A DNA stretch of 64,000 nt, taken from Synechococcus sp. WH 8101 (GTDB taxonomy: Bacteria; Cyanobacteriota; Cyanobacteriia; PCC-6307; Cyanobiaceae). Positions within the stretch are counted from its first letter, which is position 1. Each line of letters opens with the position of its first letter. Where the stretch lies: NCBI RefSeq assembly GCF_004209775.1, contig NZ_CP035914.1:1054001-1118000 (forward strand), given 5' to 3'. A program made the translations under genes and the position numbers. The notes below the pieces were generated by a model. It had not been told where the DNA came from. It saw nothing but the letters and a program-made list of their open reading frames with translations, and did no database searches. Positions 46,201 to 54,245 of this stretch are shown here, in pieces.

Positions 46201-48383
46201 CAGCTCTTGTGCAGCATCAGGGTCTGGGTGGGGAAGGGGATTTCAATGCCCTCCGCCTCGAGGGTGCTGATCACACGCCGGTTGAGGTCGTGGAGGCTGT
46301 CTTCGAAGGCGTCGTGATTGGTGTGGATGGAGCTGAACTCGAGCACGTGGTCGTAGCTGAAGGCGGCAATCCGCTCCAGCCGGCAGGCGCCATAGCGCAG
46401 CTGGGGGTCTTGCTCCACGGCGGCTCGCATCAGTTCGGGCACACGTGCCAATTGGTCGGCGGCGGTGCCGTAGGCGATCCCGATAGGGATTTCGGAGAGC
46501 TGGGCCCGCTCCACCACCTCCTCCAGTTGCAACAGCAAGGTTTCGCGCATCTGCAGGTAGGCGGGCCAGCCGTGCAACTCCACCATCGCAAACACCACCA
46601 GCACTGGTGACGACTCGCTGGGTCGCTCAAGGCTGACCAAAGGATCGTCCAGCCCGGGGAAGGCGGCGAGGGTGCGGCGGGCCTGATGGAGCACTTCCTC
46701 CAGTTGGAAAGGGGACCATTCCCCCTCCAGATCGAGCCGGAGTTCCAGCCCCTGCATCGGGGAGCTGTTGCCGGGCAAACCGCGGCGGGAGAAGTTGATG
46801 ATCGTTGCCTCATCCACCACCGAGTTGGGGATGGTGACGCGACTTTCGAGCGTTTCCAGTTCGAGCGAGCGCAGACCGATCCGGGTCACGAAGCCCAGGT
46901 TGTCGCCGACCCGGCAGAACTCGCCGACCCGCAGGGGGCGATCGGTCTGAATCGAGAGGCCGGCGAACAGATTGCCGAGCAGCTTCGAGGCGCCCAGACC
47001 GATCGCCAGACCGGGCACGGCCGAGAAGGCAAGCACGGTGCTCGAGGGCAGTCCGAGCAACAGCAATAAGCGGTAAACCAACACCACGGCCACCAGGCCG
47101 CCGATGGCGCGGCAGAGGGGCATCACCAGATTGCTGACCCGTTGCAGCTGTAGCGGGGTGCCGCCACCCCTCAGCTTCACCAGCCACTCCGAGCCGGTGC
47201 GCCCCACCGCCTCGAACACGAAGAACATGAACACCCCAGCCGTGAGATACCAGATCACGTAGAGCGCGTAGGTGATCACCGCCAGGGGCAGGCCGGTGAA
47301 ATTGACAACATCGTCGATGAACACCTCGGTGAAGCGGGTGAGGGGCAGGATCGGCAGCACGATCAACACCCGCCTCCAGGCCAGTCGGTCCTGGTTCCAG
47401 GGATCCCCCCCCGGTGCCTGGCTGGCCCGCTCCCGGTAGGTCTGCAGCATGAAGCTGCCGAGCCAGGCGAGAAAAAGCAAATACAACACGATGGCCAGAG
47501 CGGCACAGGCGATCTGGAACAGGGTCTGATCGCTGATGGGCACTTCGATCAGCTCGCGTACGTTCCGGGGCAGGGCCAGATACCAGGCGGGCGGCACCAG
47601 ATAGCCCGGGGTGTACACGAAATCCCGGTAGAACACGGGCGTGGCGAACGGTTGATCCACCACCGGGAAGTCGCGGATTTCCTGATACATCTCCGAGATC
47701 GCCGCCACGGTGTCTGCGGAGAACAGGTAATCGTGATTGCCGGGATCATTGCTGATCTCGGTGGTGAGGGTGATCGCAGTACCGGGGATCCGCCAGGCAT
47801 CGGCGGGTTTGGTGCGCTCATCGTTGATCGTCTTCATGCCGGCGGCATCGGGAATGACGATCGGCTGATGGCTATGGGTGAAGACGTAATCGAGCACATG
47901 CTTGAGCTGAATCGCCGCCTCATCCGCCATGTCGGTGCGGACACTTTCTGGGAACACAGACGCATCCAGCGCTTTGACCGCGAGCTGGAAGAGAAGCGAG
48001 GTGTCGTCGATCTGCTCGCGGCGTTCCAGGGCCTGGGCGTCGCTGTTGGGCAGGGAGGCAACGCGTCCGAGCCGATCGGCTCGCCGTCCCACCTCGGCCA
48101 TGACGGCATAGAAGTTCAGCAGCGTGGCCCTGGGGCTGTCGCCCACCACCTGGTCGAGCACCACATCCGACCAGCCCGCAGCGATGGCTTCGAGTTCGGC
48201 AAAGAACGGTTGCTCCTGAATTGGGATCACCCGGCCCTGACCCGGGCGCTGGTTGCTCACGGCGGGGCGACCGGCGCCGGCCGGCGCTGCCTGCAGGGCG
48301 CCACCCATCTGCACCACCAGCAGCAGCGTGGTGGCGAGCAGGATCACGTGGGATCGCAGACGCCTCAGGCGATTCCGCTGCAT
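46200..48383 (-). CDS. MscS-family mechanosensitive channel, large
   Basis: 727 residues. The N-terminal part is a signal peptide (ILLATTLLLVVQMGGALQAA) and a long, mostly helical extracytoplasmic region of about 250 residues. Several membrane helices follow, then the MscS pore helix (FSAVPGLAIGLGASKLLGNL) and the beta domain (DNLGFVTRIGLRSLELETLE, VTIPNSVVDEATIINFSRRG). Pressure-gated ion efflux is the family role. ATG 48383 is preferred, since upstream residues do not fit the signal. Confidence 0.87.
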   Translation of the reverse strand: MQRNRLRRLRSHVILLATTLLLVVQMGGALQAAPAGAGRPAVSNQRPGQGRVIPIQEQPFFAELEAIAAGWSDVVLDQVVGDSPRATLLNFYAVMAEVGRRADRLGRVASLPNSDAQALERREQIDDTSLLFQLAVKALDASVFPESVRTDMADEAAIQLKHVLDYVFTHSHQPIVIPDAAGMKTINDERTKPADAWRIPGTAITLTTEISNDPGNHDYLFSADTVAAISEMYQEIRDFPVVDQPFATPVFYRDFVYTPGYLVPPAWYLALPRNVRELIEVPISDQTLFQIACAALAIVLYLLFLAWLGSFMLQTYRERASQAPGGDPWNQDRLAWRRVLIVLPILPLTRFTEVFIDDVVNFTGLPLAVITYALYVIWYLTAGVFMFFVFEAVGRTGSEWLVKLRGGGTPLQLQRVSNLVMPLCRAIGGLVAVVLVYRLLLLLGLPSSTVLAFSAVPGLAIGLGASKLLGNLFAGLSIQTDRPLRVGEFCRVGDNLGFVTRIGLRSLELETLESRVTIPNSVVDEATIINFSRRGLPGNSSPMQGLELRLDLEGEWSPFQLEEVLHQARRTLAAFPGLDDPLVSLERPSESSPVLVVFAMVELHGWPAYLQMRETLLLQLEEVVERAQLSEIPIGIAYGTAADQLARVPELMRAAVEQDPQLRYGACRLERIAAFSYDHVLEFSSIHTNHDAFEDSLHDLNRRVISTLEAEGIEIPFPTQTLMLHKS

Positions 48384-48403
48384 CTCTGAGCCCGAAAAAC
48401 TCA

Positions 48404-48517
48404 ATGCATGCTGGCAGCCGGTCTCGCACCGCGCTGGCACTGCTTGTGGTGGTGGTGACCCTTGCTGCCACCACCAGTGGCGTTAGGGTGCGGGAACGCC
48501 TGACCGACCACCCGTGA
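48404..48517 (+). CDS. Possible small coupled ORF upstream of nrdJ
   Basis: 37 codons from ATG 48404, sequence MHAGSRSRTALALLVVVVTL followed by AATTSGVRVRERLTDHP. The end TGA overlaps the nrdJ GTG start in the arrangement GTGA, a classic coupling overlap. The hydrophobic core resembles a short signal or membrane helix. Within it lies a potential 9-bp hairpin (TGGTGGTGG at 48447-48455 with CCACCACCA at 48468-48476). It could be a leader peptide or chance. Confidence 0.35.
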   Translation: MHAGSRSRTALALLVVVVTLAATTSGVRVRERLTDHP

Positions 48518-50874
48518 CCCTCAGCCCCAGCCGAACGGAGGCCGGCTCCATCGAGACCTCCAGCACCACTGCGATCAGCCTCGGCAACAGCTTGTCGAGT
48601 GATTTCCCCCTGACGGCCCCCGCCGCCAATCCGGTCTTCTATCGCACCTACAGCCGTCGCACTGCTTCCGGTCGGGAGAGTTGGAGTGAGGTGGGCGCTC
48701 GCAACCTCGGTGGCCTTCAGAAGCTCGGTCAGCTCAGCCCGGAGGAAGTGGCGTTGTTGGCGCGGATGCAGGCCGAGAAAAAGGCGCTTCCCTCCGGCCG
48801 CTGGCTCTGGATCGGTGGCACGCCCTGGATTGAGCAACCTGAAAACTTCTCCGGTGCCTACAACTGCACCTCCACCAACCTGGTGGATTGGCAGGCCTTC
48901 GGCCTGATGATGGATCTGGCGATGATGGGCTGCGGCACCGGCGCCATCATCGAGCCCCATCTGATCGAGCGGTTGCCTGTGGTGCGCAATCCGATCGAGG
49001 TGGTGTCGGTCACCGACATCGGCCTGACGCCGGCGGGGCAACGTCAGGAGCACACCAGCCACAGCATCGACGGTGACCGGGTGGCGATCAAGGTGGGCGA
49101 CACCCGACGCGGCTGGGTCGACAGTTATCAGTTGCTGCTCGAGCTGAGCAGCGATGCTCGCTTTGAGGGACGCACCGTGCAGGTGGAGGTGGACCTCTCC
49201 GATGTGCGGCCGGTGGGCGAGACCCTCAAGGGCTTCGGCGGCATGGCCAATCCTGTGAAGCTAAAGGATCTCTACGGCCGCGTCGCCCGTCTGCTCGGCA
49301 AGGCCGTTGGGCGTCGCCTCAATTCCGTCGAGTGTTGTTTGCTGATCGACGAAGCGGCGGTCACGATCGTGGCAGGCAATATTCGTCGCAGCGCCGGCAT
49401 GCGTCAGTTCGCTGCCAATGATCACGTCGCTGCTGGCGCCAAGGACAACCTCTGGCAGCAGGATGCGGAGGGCAACTGGCGCATCGACCCGGAGCGGGAT
49501 GCGTTGCGGATGGCCAATCACACCCGCGTGTATCACACCAGGCCCAGCCGCGAGGTGCTGCTGGAGGCGGTGACCAAGCAGTTCCACAGTGGGGAGGGCG
49601 CGATTCAGTTCGCTCCCGAAGCGATCGCCCGCTCCAATGCCGACCTGCTCACCACCCCGGAGCTGCGCAAGGAATTCATCGACATCTACTGCGATCAGGG
49701 CCGAGAGGAGGCCGGACGCTGGTTGAGCCTTAACCATGGTCCGATTGCTGCGGATGAGTTGGAGCACCGATTGGGTCGCTACGGACTCAACCCCTGTGGC
49801 GAGATCCTTGGGGCTGATTTCCACTGCAACCTGGCTGAGATCCATCTCAACCAGATTGATCCCAGTGACGAGGAGGGCCAGCGTGACGCCTTCCGCGCCG
49901 GTGCCCTGTCGGTGGCTTGCCTGCTCAACCACCGCTTCGAGGTGGAGCGTTACCGCCAGAGCCGCGCCTGGGATCCGATCGTGGGGGTGAGCTTCACGGG
50001 GCTGTTCGATTTCTTTGTGCATGCCTTCGGCACTCCCTGGCTGCGCTGGTGGGAGGCCGGTCGCCCCGACAGTGAAGAGGGTCGCGCCTTCAAGCAACAG
50101 GAGGCGGCCTACCTGAGCCGCTGGAAGCGCATCGTTAACGAGACCGTCTGGGACTACTGCGATCGCCATGGCCTGCGTCGTCCCAACCGGTGCACCACGG
50201 TGCAACCGGCAGGCACCAAGAGCCTGCTCACCGGTGCCGCGCCGGGATGGCATCCGCCCAAGGCGCAGCGCTTCATCCGCCGGATCACCTTCCGCAAGAA
50301 CGATCCTGTCGCGATGGCCTGCATGGACTACGGCTACACCGTGGTGCCGTCCCAGTCGGACAAGGACGAGCAGGGCCGTCTGCTCGACGATCCCTTTGAT
50401 CCCCGTTGCACCGAGTGGTTGGTGGAGATTCCCACGGAAGTCAGCTGGGCCAACCTGCCCGGAGCCGATGCGGTGGACATCAACGCCTTCTCGGCAATGG
50501 CCCAGTTCGATTTCTACATGCAGGTGCAGACGCACTACACCGCCCACAACACATCGGCCACGATTGAGTTCCGCGAGCACGAGATCGAACCGCTCACCGA
50601 CGCCCTGCATCAGACGATCGAGCGCGGTGATGGCTACATCTCCGCGGCGTTGCTTGCCCGTTTTGATGCCAACGCCACTTTCCCCCGCCTGCCCTTCGAG
50701 CCGATCGATGCCGCCACCTATGAGCGGATGCAGGAGGAGGTGATGCAGCGGCGTGTGAGCCAGAACTTCTTCGAAGCTCTGCAGCGCTACGACGGCGGTG
50801 AGCTCAGCGAGGCTGGGCCCGCCGGCTGCGATTCCGACAAGTGCCTGTTGCCCCTCGCCAAGCCCCAGGGCTGA
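48514..50874 (+). CDS. nrdJ: Ribonucleoside-triphosphate reductase, adenosylcobalamin-dependent (class II)
   Basis: 786 residues. The class II monomeric reductase converts NTPs to dNTPs with coenzyme B12. The active-site pieces are visible: YNCTSTNLVDWQAFGLMMDL near the N-terminal part, NPCGEIL with the redox cysteine, LACLLNHRF-like sequence, PAGTKSLLTGAAPGWHPP, and C-terminal CDSDKC. A GTG start at 48514 fits. It is single-copy in this window, and there is no intein. Divergent from the MscS gene, it is followed by a hairpin and tRNA-Ser. Confidence 0.93.
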   Translation: MTLSPSRTEAGSIETSSTTAISLGNSLSSDFPLTAPAANPVFYRTYSRRTASGRESWSEVGARNLGGLQKLGQLSPEEVALLARMQAEKKALPSGRWLWIGGTPWIEQPENFSGAYNCTSTNLVDWQAFGLMMDLAMMGCGTGAIIEPHLIERLPVVRNPIEVVSVTDIGLTPAGQRQEHTSHSIDGDRVAIKVGDTRRGWVDSYQLLLELSSDARFEGRTVQVEVDLSDVRPVGETLKGFGGMANPVKLKDLYGRVARLLGKAVGRRLNSVECCLLIDEAAVTIVAGNIRRSAGMRQFAANDHVAAGAKDNLWQQDAEGNWRIDPERDALRMANHTRVYHTRPSREVLLEAVTKQFHSGEGAIQFAPEAIARSNADLLTTPELRKEFIDIYCDQGREEAGRWLSLNHGPIAADELEHRLGRYGLNPCGEILGADFHCNLAEIHLNQIDPSDEEGQRDAFRAGALSVACLLNHRFEVERYRQSRAWDPIVGVSFTGLFDFFVHAFGTPWLRWWEAGRPDSEEGRAFKQQEAAYLSRWKRIVNETVWDYCDRHGLRRPNRCTTVQPAGTKSLLTGAAPGWHPPKAQRFIRRITFRKNDPVAMACMDYGYTVVPSQSDKDEQGRLLDDPFDPRCTEWLVEIPTEVSWANLPGADAVDINAFSAMAQFDFYMQVQTHYTAHNTSATIEFREHEIEPLTDALHQTIERGDGYISAALLARFDANATFPRLPFEPIDAATYERMQEEVMQRRVSQNFFEALQRYDGGELSEAGPAGCDSDKCLLPLAKPQG

Positions 50875-50904
50875 ATGGCGGCAGCGCGCCGCTTAAACTG
50901 ATGA

Positions 50905-50927
50905 CCTGTCTGGTCTGACCAGGCAGG
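50905..50927 (+). terminator. Hairpin between nrdJ and tRNA-Ser
   Basis: Ten-base stem CCTGTCTGGT / ACCAGGCAGG with a CTG loop and one G-U pair, 31 bases after the nrdJ stop and 5 bases before the tRNA. There is no T tract, so termination strength is uncertain; it may also protect or process the tRNA 5' side. Confidence 0.5.
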
Positions 50928-50932
50928 TGCAG

Positions 50933-51017
50933 GGAGAGGTGGTCGAGTGGTTGATGGCTCTGGTCTTGAAAACCAGCGAGGTGCAAGCCTCCGTGGGTTC
51001 GAATCCCACCCTCTCCG
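50933..51017 (+). tRNA. tRNA-Ser (anticodon TGA)
   Basis: Cloverleaf of 85 bases: acceptor stem GGAGAGG pairs with CCTCTCC at 51010-51016, discriminator G at 51017, anticodon loop CTTGAAA with TGA, a long variable arm typical of serine tRNAs, and T arm GTGGG-TTCGAAT-CCCAC. The CCA end is not encoded. A run of T follows, probably its terminator. Confidence 0.95.
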
Positions 51018-51039
51018 TTTTCTTTCCTACATCTGCTGC

Positions 51040-51294
51040 TCAGTAGAGCAGGAATCCCGGCCCGAAGCCCTCATCGGGCCAGAAGCCATCATCGCCGACT
51101 TGCCATTGATCCGCTGGGATCGGCCCGGAGCTGGGTTGGCTCCCATCGATGCAACCCTCCGGCGTAGTGAAGCCGGAGCTGAAGGTTTCGCAGTTGATCG
51201 GATCCGGCTGGGCGAGGTCAGGGTCCTGGGCGCGTGCGGCGGGGAGTCCAGGCAGAAGCAGGGCAAGGAACGCCAGCGGCATCAGGTCTCGCAC
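51040..51294 (-). CDS. Small secreted acidic protein, unknown
   Basis: 84 residues: a signal peptide LMPLAFLALLLPGLPAARA, then an acidic mature peptide with two cysteines (NCETFSSGF and GCIDGSQ) and a Gly/Phe-rich end GDDGFWPDEGFGPGF. It is convergent with tRNA-Ser. Another start in the alternative frame makes a less sensible protein and is rejected. No homologous family recalled. Confidence 0.6.
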   Translation of the reverse strand: MRDLMPLAFLALLLPGLPAARAQDPDLAQPDPINCETFSSGFTTPEGCIDGSQPSSGPIPADQWQVGDDGFWPDEGFGPGFLLY

Positions 51295-51326
51295 GGCATC
51301 TCGGGAGGGTGACTTCAGCGTAGGGC

Positions 51327-51713
51327 TCAGAGCTGACTCAGGGTTCCAAGCGGCCAGCCCAGGTTGCGGAGGTGGCGCACCAACACCCGTGAGGCCGCGA
51401 AGTAGTCCTGGCTGTAGGACGCCTTGAAGCCGATCTCCCCCAGGGTGAGCAGCAGCAAGCGATGCTCGCGCCGGGTGCCTTCTCGCTCCGCCAGCAAGGC
51501 AAACCCTCGCTGCTCCAGGTCATCGCGGAGTTCCTGATTCAGATCCGCAGTGAAGCCCACGTGAAGCACATGGTCGACCGCGCGATAGGCGGTAAACACC
51601 CTGGCGCCCTGATGCTCTTCGAGAAACTGATAGCGCTCGGTGACGGCGATCACCGCATCCATCACCGGGGCCTGCAGCGCCTGCTCGATCATGGCCAGAT
51701 TGGCCCCACTCAT
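51327..51713 (-). CDS. Partner protein of the ribbon-helix-helix gene, function unknown
   Basis: 128 residues, no signal or membrane segment. Visible elements are TERYQFLEEHQGARVFTAYR, VDHVLHVGFTADLNQELRDD, REGTRREHRLLLLTLGEIGF and RHLRNLGWPLG. The HVGFTADLNQEL segment with a following RREH invites comparison with the GIY-YIG nuclease fold, but I cannot place both GIY and YIG, so this is speculation. Its ATG overlaps the stop of the RHH gene by four bases, making a two-gene operon. Confidence 0.55.
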   Translation of the reverse strand: MSGANLAMIEQALQAPVMDAVIAVTERYQFLEEHQGARVFTAYRAVDHVLHVGFTADLNQELRDDLEQRGFALLAEREGTRREHRLLLLTLGEIGFKASYSQDYFAASRVLVRHLRNLGWPLGTLSQL

Positions 51714-51952
51714 GACGGCATCCCTCCGCCGGCAGCGAGTCGCTCCTCACAGGCCAGCTCATAATTGCGGATGGCGCCGGAGGGGATGGCGCCGCTGCTT
51801 TTGAGCTGACGCACGGACAGTTCCACGCACTGGAGCACCACGCTGGTGAGCTCGCGGCCCTCGCACTGGGCCCAGCTGCGCAGCAGCACGTGCAGGCTCG
51901 GCGGTACAGACACCGTGAGCTTCACCTGGTTTTCGCGGGGAACGGCCTTCAT
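51710..51952 (-). CDS. Ribbon-helix-helix (Arc/MetJ/CopG-like) DNA-binding protein
   Basis: 80 residues. A short beta-strand VKLTVSVP is followed by two helices, SLHVLLRSWAQCEGREL and TSVVLQCVELSVRQLKS, the pattern of dimeric ribbon-helix-helix proteins. It overlaps the partner gene by 4 bases. An array of nine 11-bp units occupies the whole 5' side of the gene (51977-52074), 25 to 122 bases upstream of the start, and is a natural candidate for its operator. It could be an autoregulator, an antitoxin, or a partition-type DNA-binding protein. Confidence 0.7.
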   Translation of the reverse strand: MKAVPRENQVKLTVSVPPSLHVLLRSWAQCEGRELTSVVLQCVELSVRQLKSSGAIPSGAIRNYELACEERLAAGGGMPS

Positions 51953-51976
51953 GCCGGCAGCTGTTGGGCCCTAGTG

Positions 51977-52074
51977 AGTGACCTGAGAGTAACCCTGGAG
52001 TTGCTCTGGGGCAACTTTGAAGTGACTCTGCGGGGTCTTCCAGTTGCTCTTGAGTGGCTGTGTGGATGCTCTTC
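51977..52074 (-). repeat. Array of nine tandem 11-bp units upstream of the RHH gene
   Basis: Plus-strand units with boundaries: 51977-51987 AGTGACCTGAG, 51988-51998 AGTAACCCTGG, 51999-52009 AGTTGCTCTGG, 52010-52020 GGCAACTTTGA, 52021-52031 AGTGACTCTGC, 52032-52041 GGGGTCTTCC (10 bp), 52042-52052 AGTTGCTCTTG, 52053-52063 AGTGGCTGTGT, 52064-52074 GGATGCTCTTC. Read on the minus strand the consensus is near NCAGAGYNACT. It fills the space between the methyltransferase stop and the RHH start almost completely. Spacing of one helical turn fits cooperative binding of RHH dimers along one DNA face. Confidence 0.75.
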
Positions 52075-52690
52075 AGCGTCGGAACAACAGGCAGAGGTTG
52101 TTCGCGGGCATCGCTTGCAGCTGCTCCAGCGTCAGCTCCGAGTCGCTGGCGAGTTGCTCCACAGCTTCCAGGTCGCGTACCCCCCAGCGGGGGTCGCGGT
52201 CCCGCAGGGATTGATCGAACGCGGCGTTGCTGTCACTGGTGTGCTGCCCGCCGCGCCGGAAGGGGCCATAGAGGATCAGGGCACCGCCGGCGCTGAGCCG
52301 ACCAGCCGCCTCCTGGATCAGGGCCTGGCAGCAGCTCCAGGGGGCGATGTGGATCAGATTGATCGCCACGACAGCGTCTAAGTGTTGCTCCAGCTTTTGA
52401 GGAAGCGGCCAGGGGCGGGATTCCACATCGAGTGCCAGCGGTTCGGGCAGGTCTGGCGCGCCTGGTGGATGGCGAATCCAGGCGCTGATGCTGCGGCGGT
52501 GGGCTGGATCCGGATCGCTGGTCTGCCAGTGGATGTCTGGGAGCTGCCGCTGGAACCAGAGGGCGTGTTCGCCGCTGCCGCTGGCCACTTCCAGCACCAC
52601 GGCGCCATAGGGGAGCCAGGTCTTGAGCGTGGCGGCGATCGGCTCCCGGTTGCGTTCGGTGGCCGGAAAGAACAGACGCGCATCCTCCAT
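52073..52690 (-). CDS. DUF938 SAM-dependent methyltransferase
   Basis: 205 residues. LEVASGSGEHALWFQRQLP is motif I, and GGALILYGPFRRGGQHTSDS plus AAFDQSLRDRDPRWGVRDLE and MPANNLCLLFRR are the DUF938 signatures. Substrate is unknown. It lies between the repeat array and arsR, both on the minus strand. It may be co-transcribed with arsR, with 10 bases between the arsR stop and this start. Confidence 0.8.
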   Translation of the reverse strand: MEDARLFFPATERNREPIAATLKTWLPYGAVVLEVASGSGEHALWFQRQLPDIHWQTSDPDPAHRRSISAWIRHPPGAPDLPEPLALDVESRPWPLPQKLEQHLDAVVAINLIHIAPWSCCQALIQEAAGRLSAGGALILYGPFRRGGQHTSDSNAAFDQSLRDRDPRWGVRDLEAVEQLASDSELTLEQLQAMPANNLCLLFRR

Positions 52691-52700
52691 GGTGCTGCTC

Positions 52701-53045
52701 TCAGTCGTTGCAGCCCGTGGCCGGGCGCTGGCAATGGGTCACCAGGGAGCCCAGCCACTCCTGCAGCGCCACCAGTTGGTCCGGTTTCAGGCGGTAATAC
52801 ACCCAGCGCCCACTCTGGCGATCGCTCAGCAGACCGGCTTCGCGCAGCACCTTGAGATGAAACGACAGGCGCGACTGGGAGAGGGCGAGTTCGCCGGTGA
52901 GGTCGCAGACACAGCGTTCGCCGTTGGCGAGGGTCTCGAGAATGCGCAGGCGCAAGGGGTCGGATAGCGCCTTGAGCAAGCTGCGGGCCTGTTCAGGCTT
53001 CAGCCGCTCGCTGGTGGGTCCGGTTGGGATCGCAGCGGCCTGCAT
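52701..53045 (-). CDS. arsR: ArsR-family repressor
   Basis: 114 residues, winged helix. RSLLKALSDPLRLRILETLA and LSQSRLSFHLKVLREAGLLS form the helix-turn-helix core, with the metalloid-sensing cysteine pair ERCVCDLT in the first recognition helix and a further C-terminal HCQRPATGC. It represses itself and the divergent arsenic genes and releases DNA when As(III) binds. The divergent intergenic region holds ATCAA-N6-TTGAT and other inverted repeats. Confidence 0.92.
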   Translation of the reverse strand: MQAAAIPTGPTSERLKPEQARSLLKALSDPLRLRILETLANGERCVCDLTGELALSQSRLSFHLKVLREAGLLSDRQSGRWVYYRLKPDQLVALQEWLGSLVTHCQRPATGCND

Positions 53046-53080
53046 GACCAGGGCTCCATCACGCCAGCTTTCAACTTATC

Positions 53081-53161
53081 GAGCAAGTGATCACGATTGA
53101 GCACGTGATCGAGACGACACCCCCACGGTTGCTGACGCATCAAGGGAGGTTGATCCATCAA
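53081..53161. promoter_or_regulatory. ArsR-type operator region between arsR and the GAPDH gene
   Basis: Contains direct repeats GAGCAAGTGATC (53081-53092) and GAGCACGTGATC (53099-53110), 18 bases apart, and ATCAAGGGAGGTTGAT (53139-53154), an ATCAA-N6-TTGAT inverted repeat, plus TTGATCCATCAA (53150-53161). The last two match the usual ArsR-box pattern. The sites sit between the divergent start codons (53045 and 53214), where both promoters must lie. Confidence 0.65.
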
Positions 53162-53213
53162 CTGTTTTTGATTTAGCGTTTGGCCTGACTTCGGGCCCTC
53201 GGCCATCGGACGC

Positions 53214-54239
53214 ATGCGCATCGGCATCAATGGATTCGGCCGCATCGGCCGGCTGGTGTTCCGCGCCCTCTGGGGCCGCCCTGGCATCGAGATCGTCCAT
53301 GTCAATGACCCCGCCGGTGACGCTCCCACCGCCGCCCATCTGATCGAATTTGATTCCGTTCACGGCCGCTGGGATCGCAGCCTCAACGCCGAGGCGTCCG
53401 GTTTCAGCGTGGATGGCCAAGCGGTGGGCTGGTCGCAGGAGCGCGCCATCACCGCGGTCCCCTGGCGCGAGCAGGGGGTGGAGATGGTGCTGGAGGCCAG
53501 CGGCAAGATCAAGACCCCGGAGGCTCTCCAGCCCTATGTCGATGCCATCGGTCTGAAGCGGGTGGTGGTGGCCTGTCCGGTGAAGGGGGTCGTGGCCGGC
53601 GCTGAAGCGCTGAACATCGTGTTTGGCATCAATCACCACCTTTATGACCCGGCCCGCCATCGTCTGGTCACGGCCGCTTCCTGCACCACCAACTGCCTGG
53701 CGCCGGTGGTGAAGGTGGTGCAGGAGCAGTTCGGGATCGTGCACGGCATGATCACCACCATTCACGACATCACCAACACCCAGGTGCCGATCGATGCGTT
53801 CAAAAGCGATTGGCGCCGCGCCCGCTCTGGTCTCAGCTCCCTGATTCCCACCACCACCGGGTCGGCGAAGGCGATCGCCATGATCTTCCCCGAGCTCCAG
53901 GGCAAGCTGAATGGTCATGCCGTGCGGGTGCCCTTACTCAACGGCTCTCTCACCGACGCTGTGTTTGAACTCCAGCGCGATGTGACCGTGGCAGAGGTGA
54001 ATGGTGCTTTCCAAGCCGCTGCTGAAGGGCCCCTCAAGGGAATCCTCGGCTACGAGGAGCGCCCCCTGGTGTCGTGCGATTACACCAACGACAGCCGCAG
54101 TTCGATCATCGATGCCCCCTCCACGATGGTGGTGGATGGCAACCAGCTGAAGGTGTTCGCCTGGTACGACAACGAATGGGGCTACAGCTGTCGCATGGCA
54201 GATCTCACCTGCCATCTGGTGGCGATGGAGGCGGCCTGA
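53214..54239 (+). CDS. Glyceraldehyde-3-phosphate dehydrogenase of the arsenate-efflux cassette
   Basis: 341 residues. N-terminal Rossmann [18 protein letters not shown], catalytic Cys in [16 protein letters not shown], and C-terminal [14 protein letters not shown] show an intact enzyme. With arsenate as co-substrate GAPDH makes 1-arseno-3-phosphoglycerate, which ArsJ exports. The gene lies between arsR and arsJ, which identifies this copy with the detoxification role rather than central metabolism. Confidence 0.9.
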   Translation: MRIGINGFGRIGRLVFRALWGRPGIEIVHVNDPAGDAPTAAHLIEFDSVHGRWDRSLNAEASGFSVDGQAVGWSQERAITAVPWREQGVEMVLEASGKIKTPEALQPYVDAIGLKRVVVACPVKGVVAGAEALNIVFGINHHLYDPARHRLVTAASCTTNCLAPVVKVVQEQFGIVHGMITTIHDITNTQVPIDAFKSDWRRARSGLSSLIPTTTGSAKAIAMIFPELQGKLNGHAVRVPLLNGSLTDAVFELQRDVTVAEVNGAFQAAAEGPLKGILGYEERPLVSCDYTNDSRSSIIDAPSTMVVDGNQLKVFAWYDNEWGYSCRMADLTCHLVAMEAA

Positions 54240-54245
54240 TCGGTC

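Noticed and set aside
48384-48513. Cobalamin riboswitch upstream of the B12-dependent nrdJ
   Set aside because: I looked for the B12-box and multi-stem element; only a simple 9-bp hairpin and a short ORF are visible, and the space is too short.
50933-53045. Genomic island bounded by direct repeats of the tRNA-Ser 3' end
   Set aside because: I searched by eye for a second copy of the tRNA 3' end nearby and an integrase; neither is visible.
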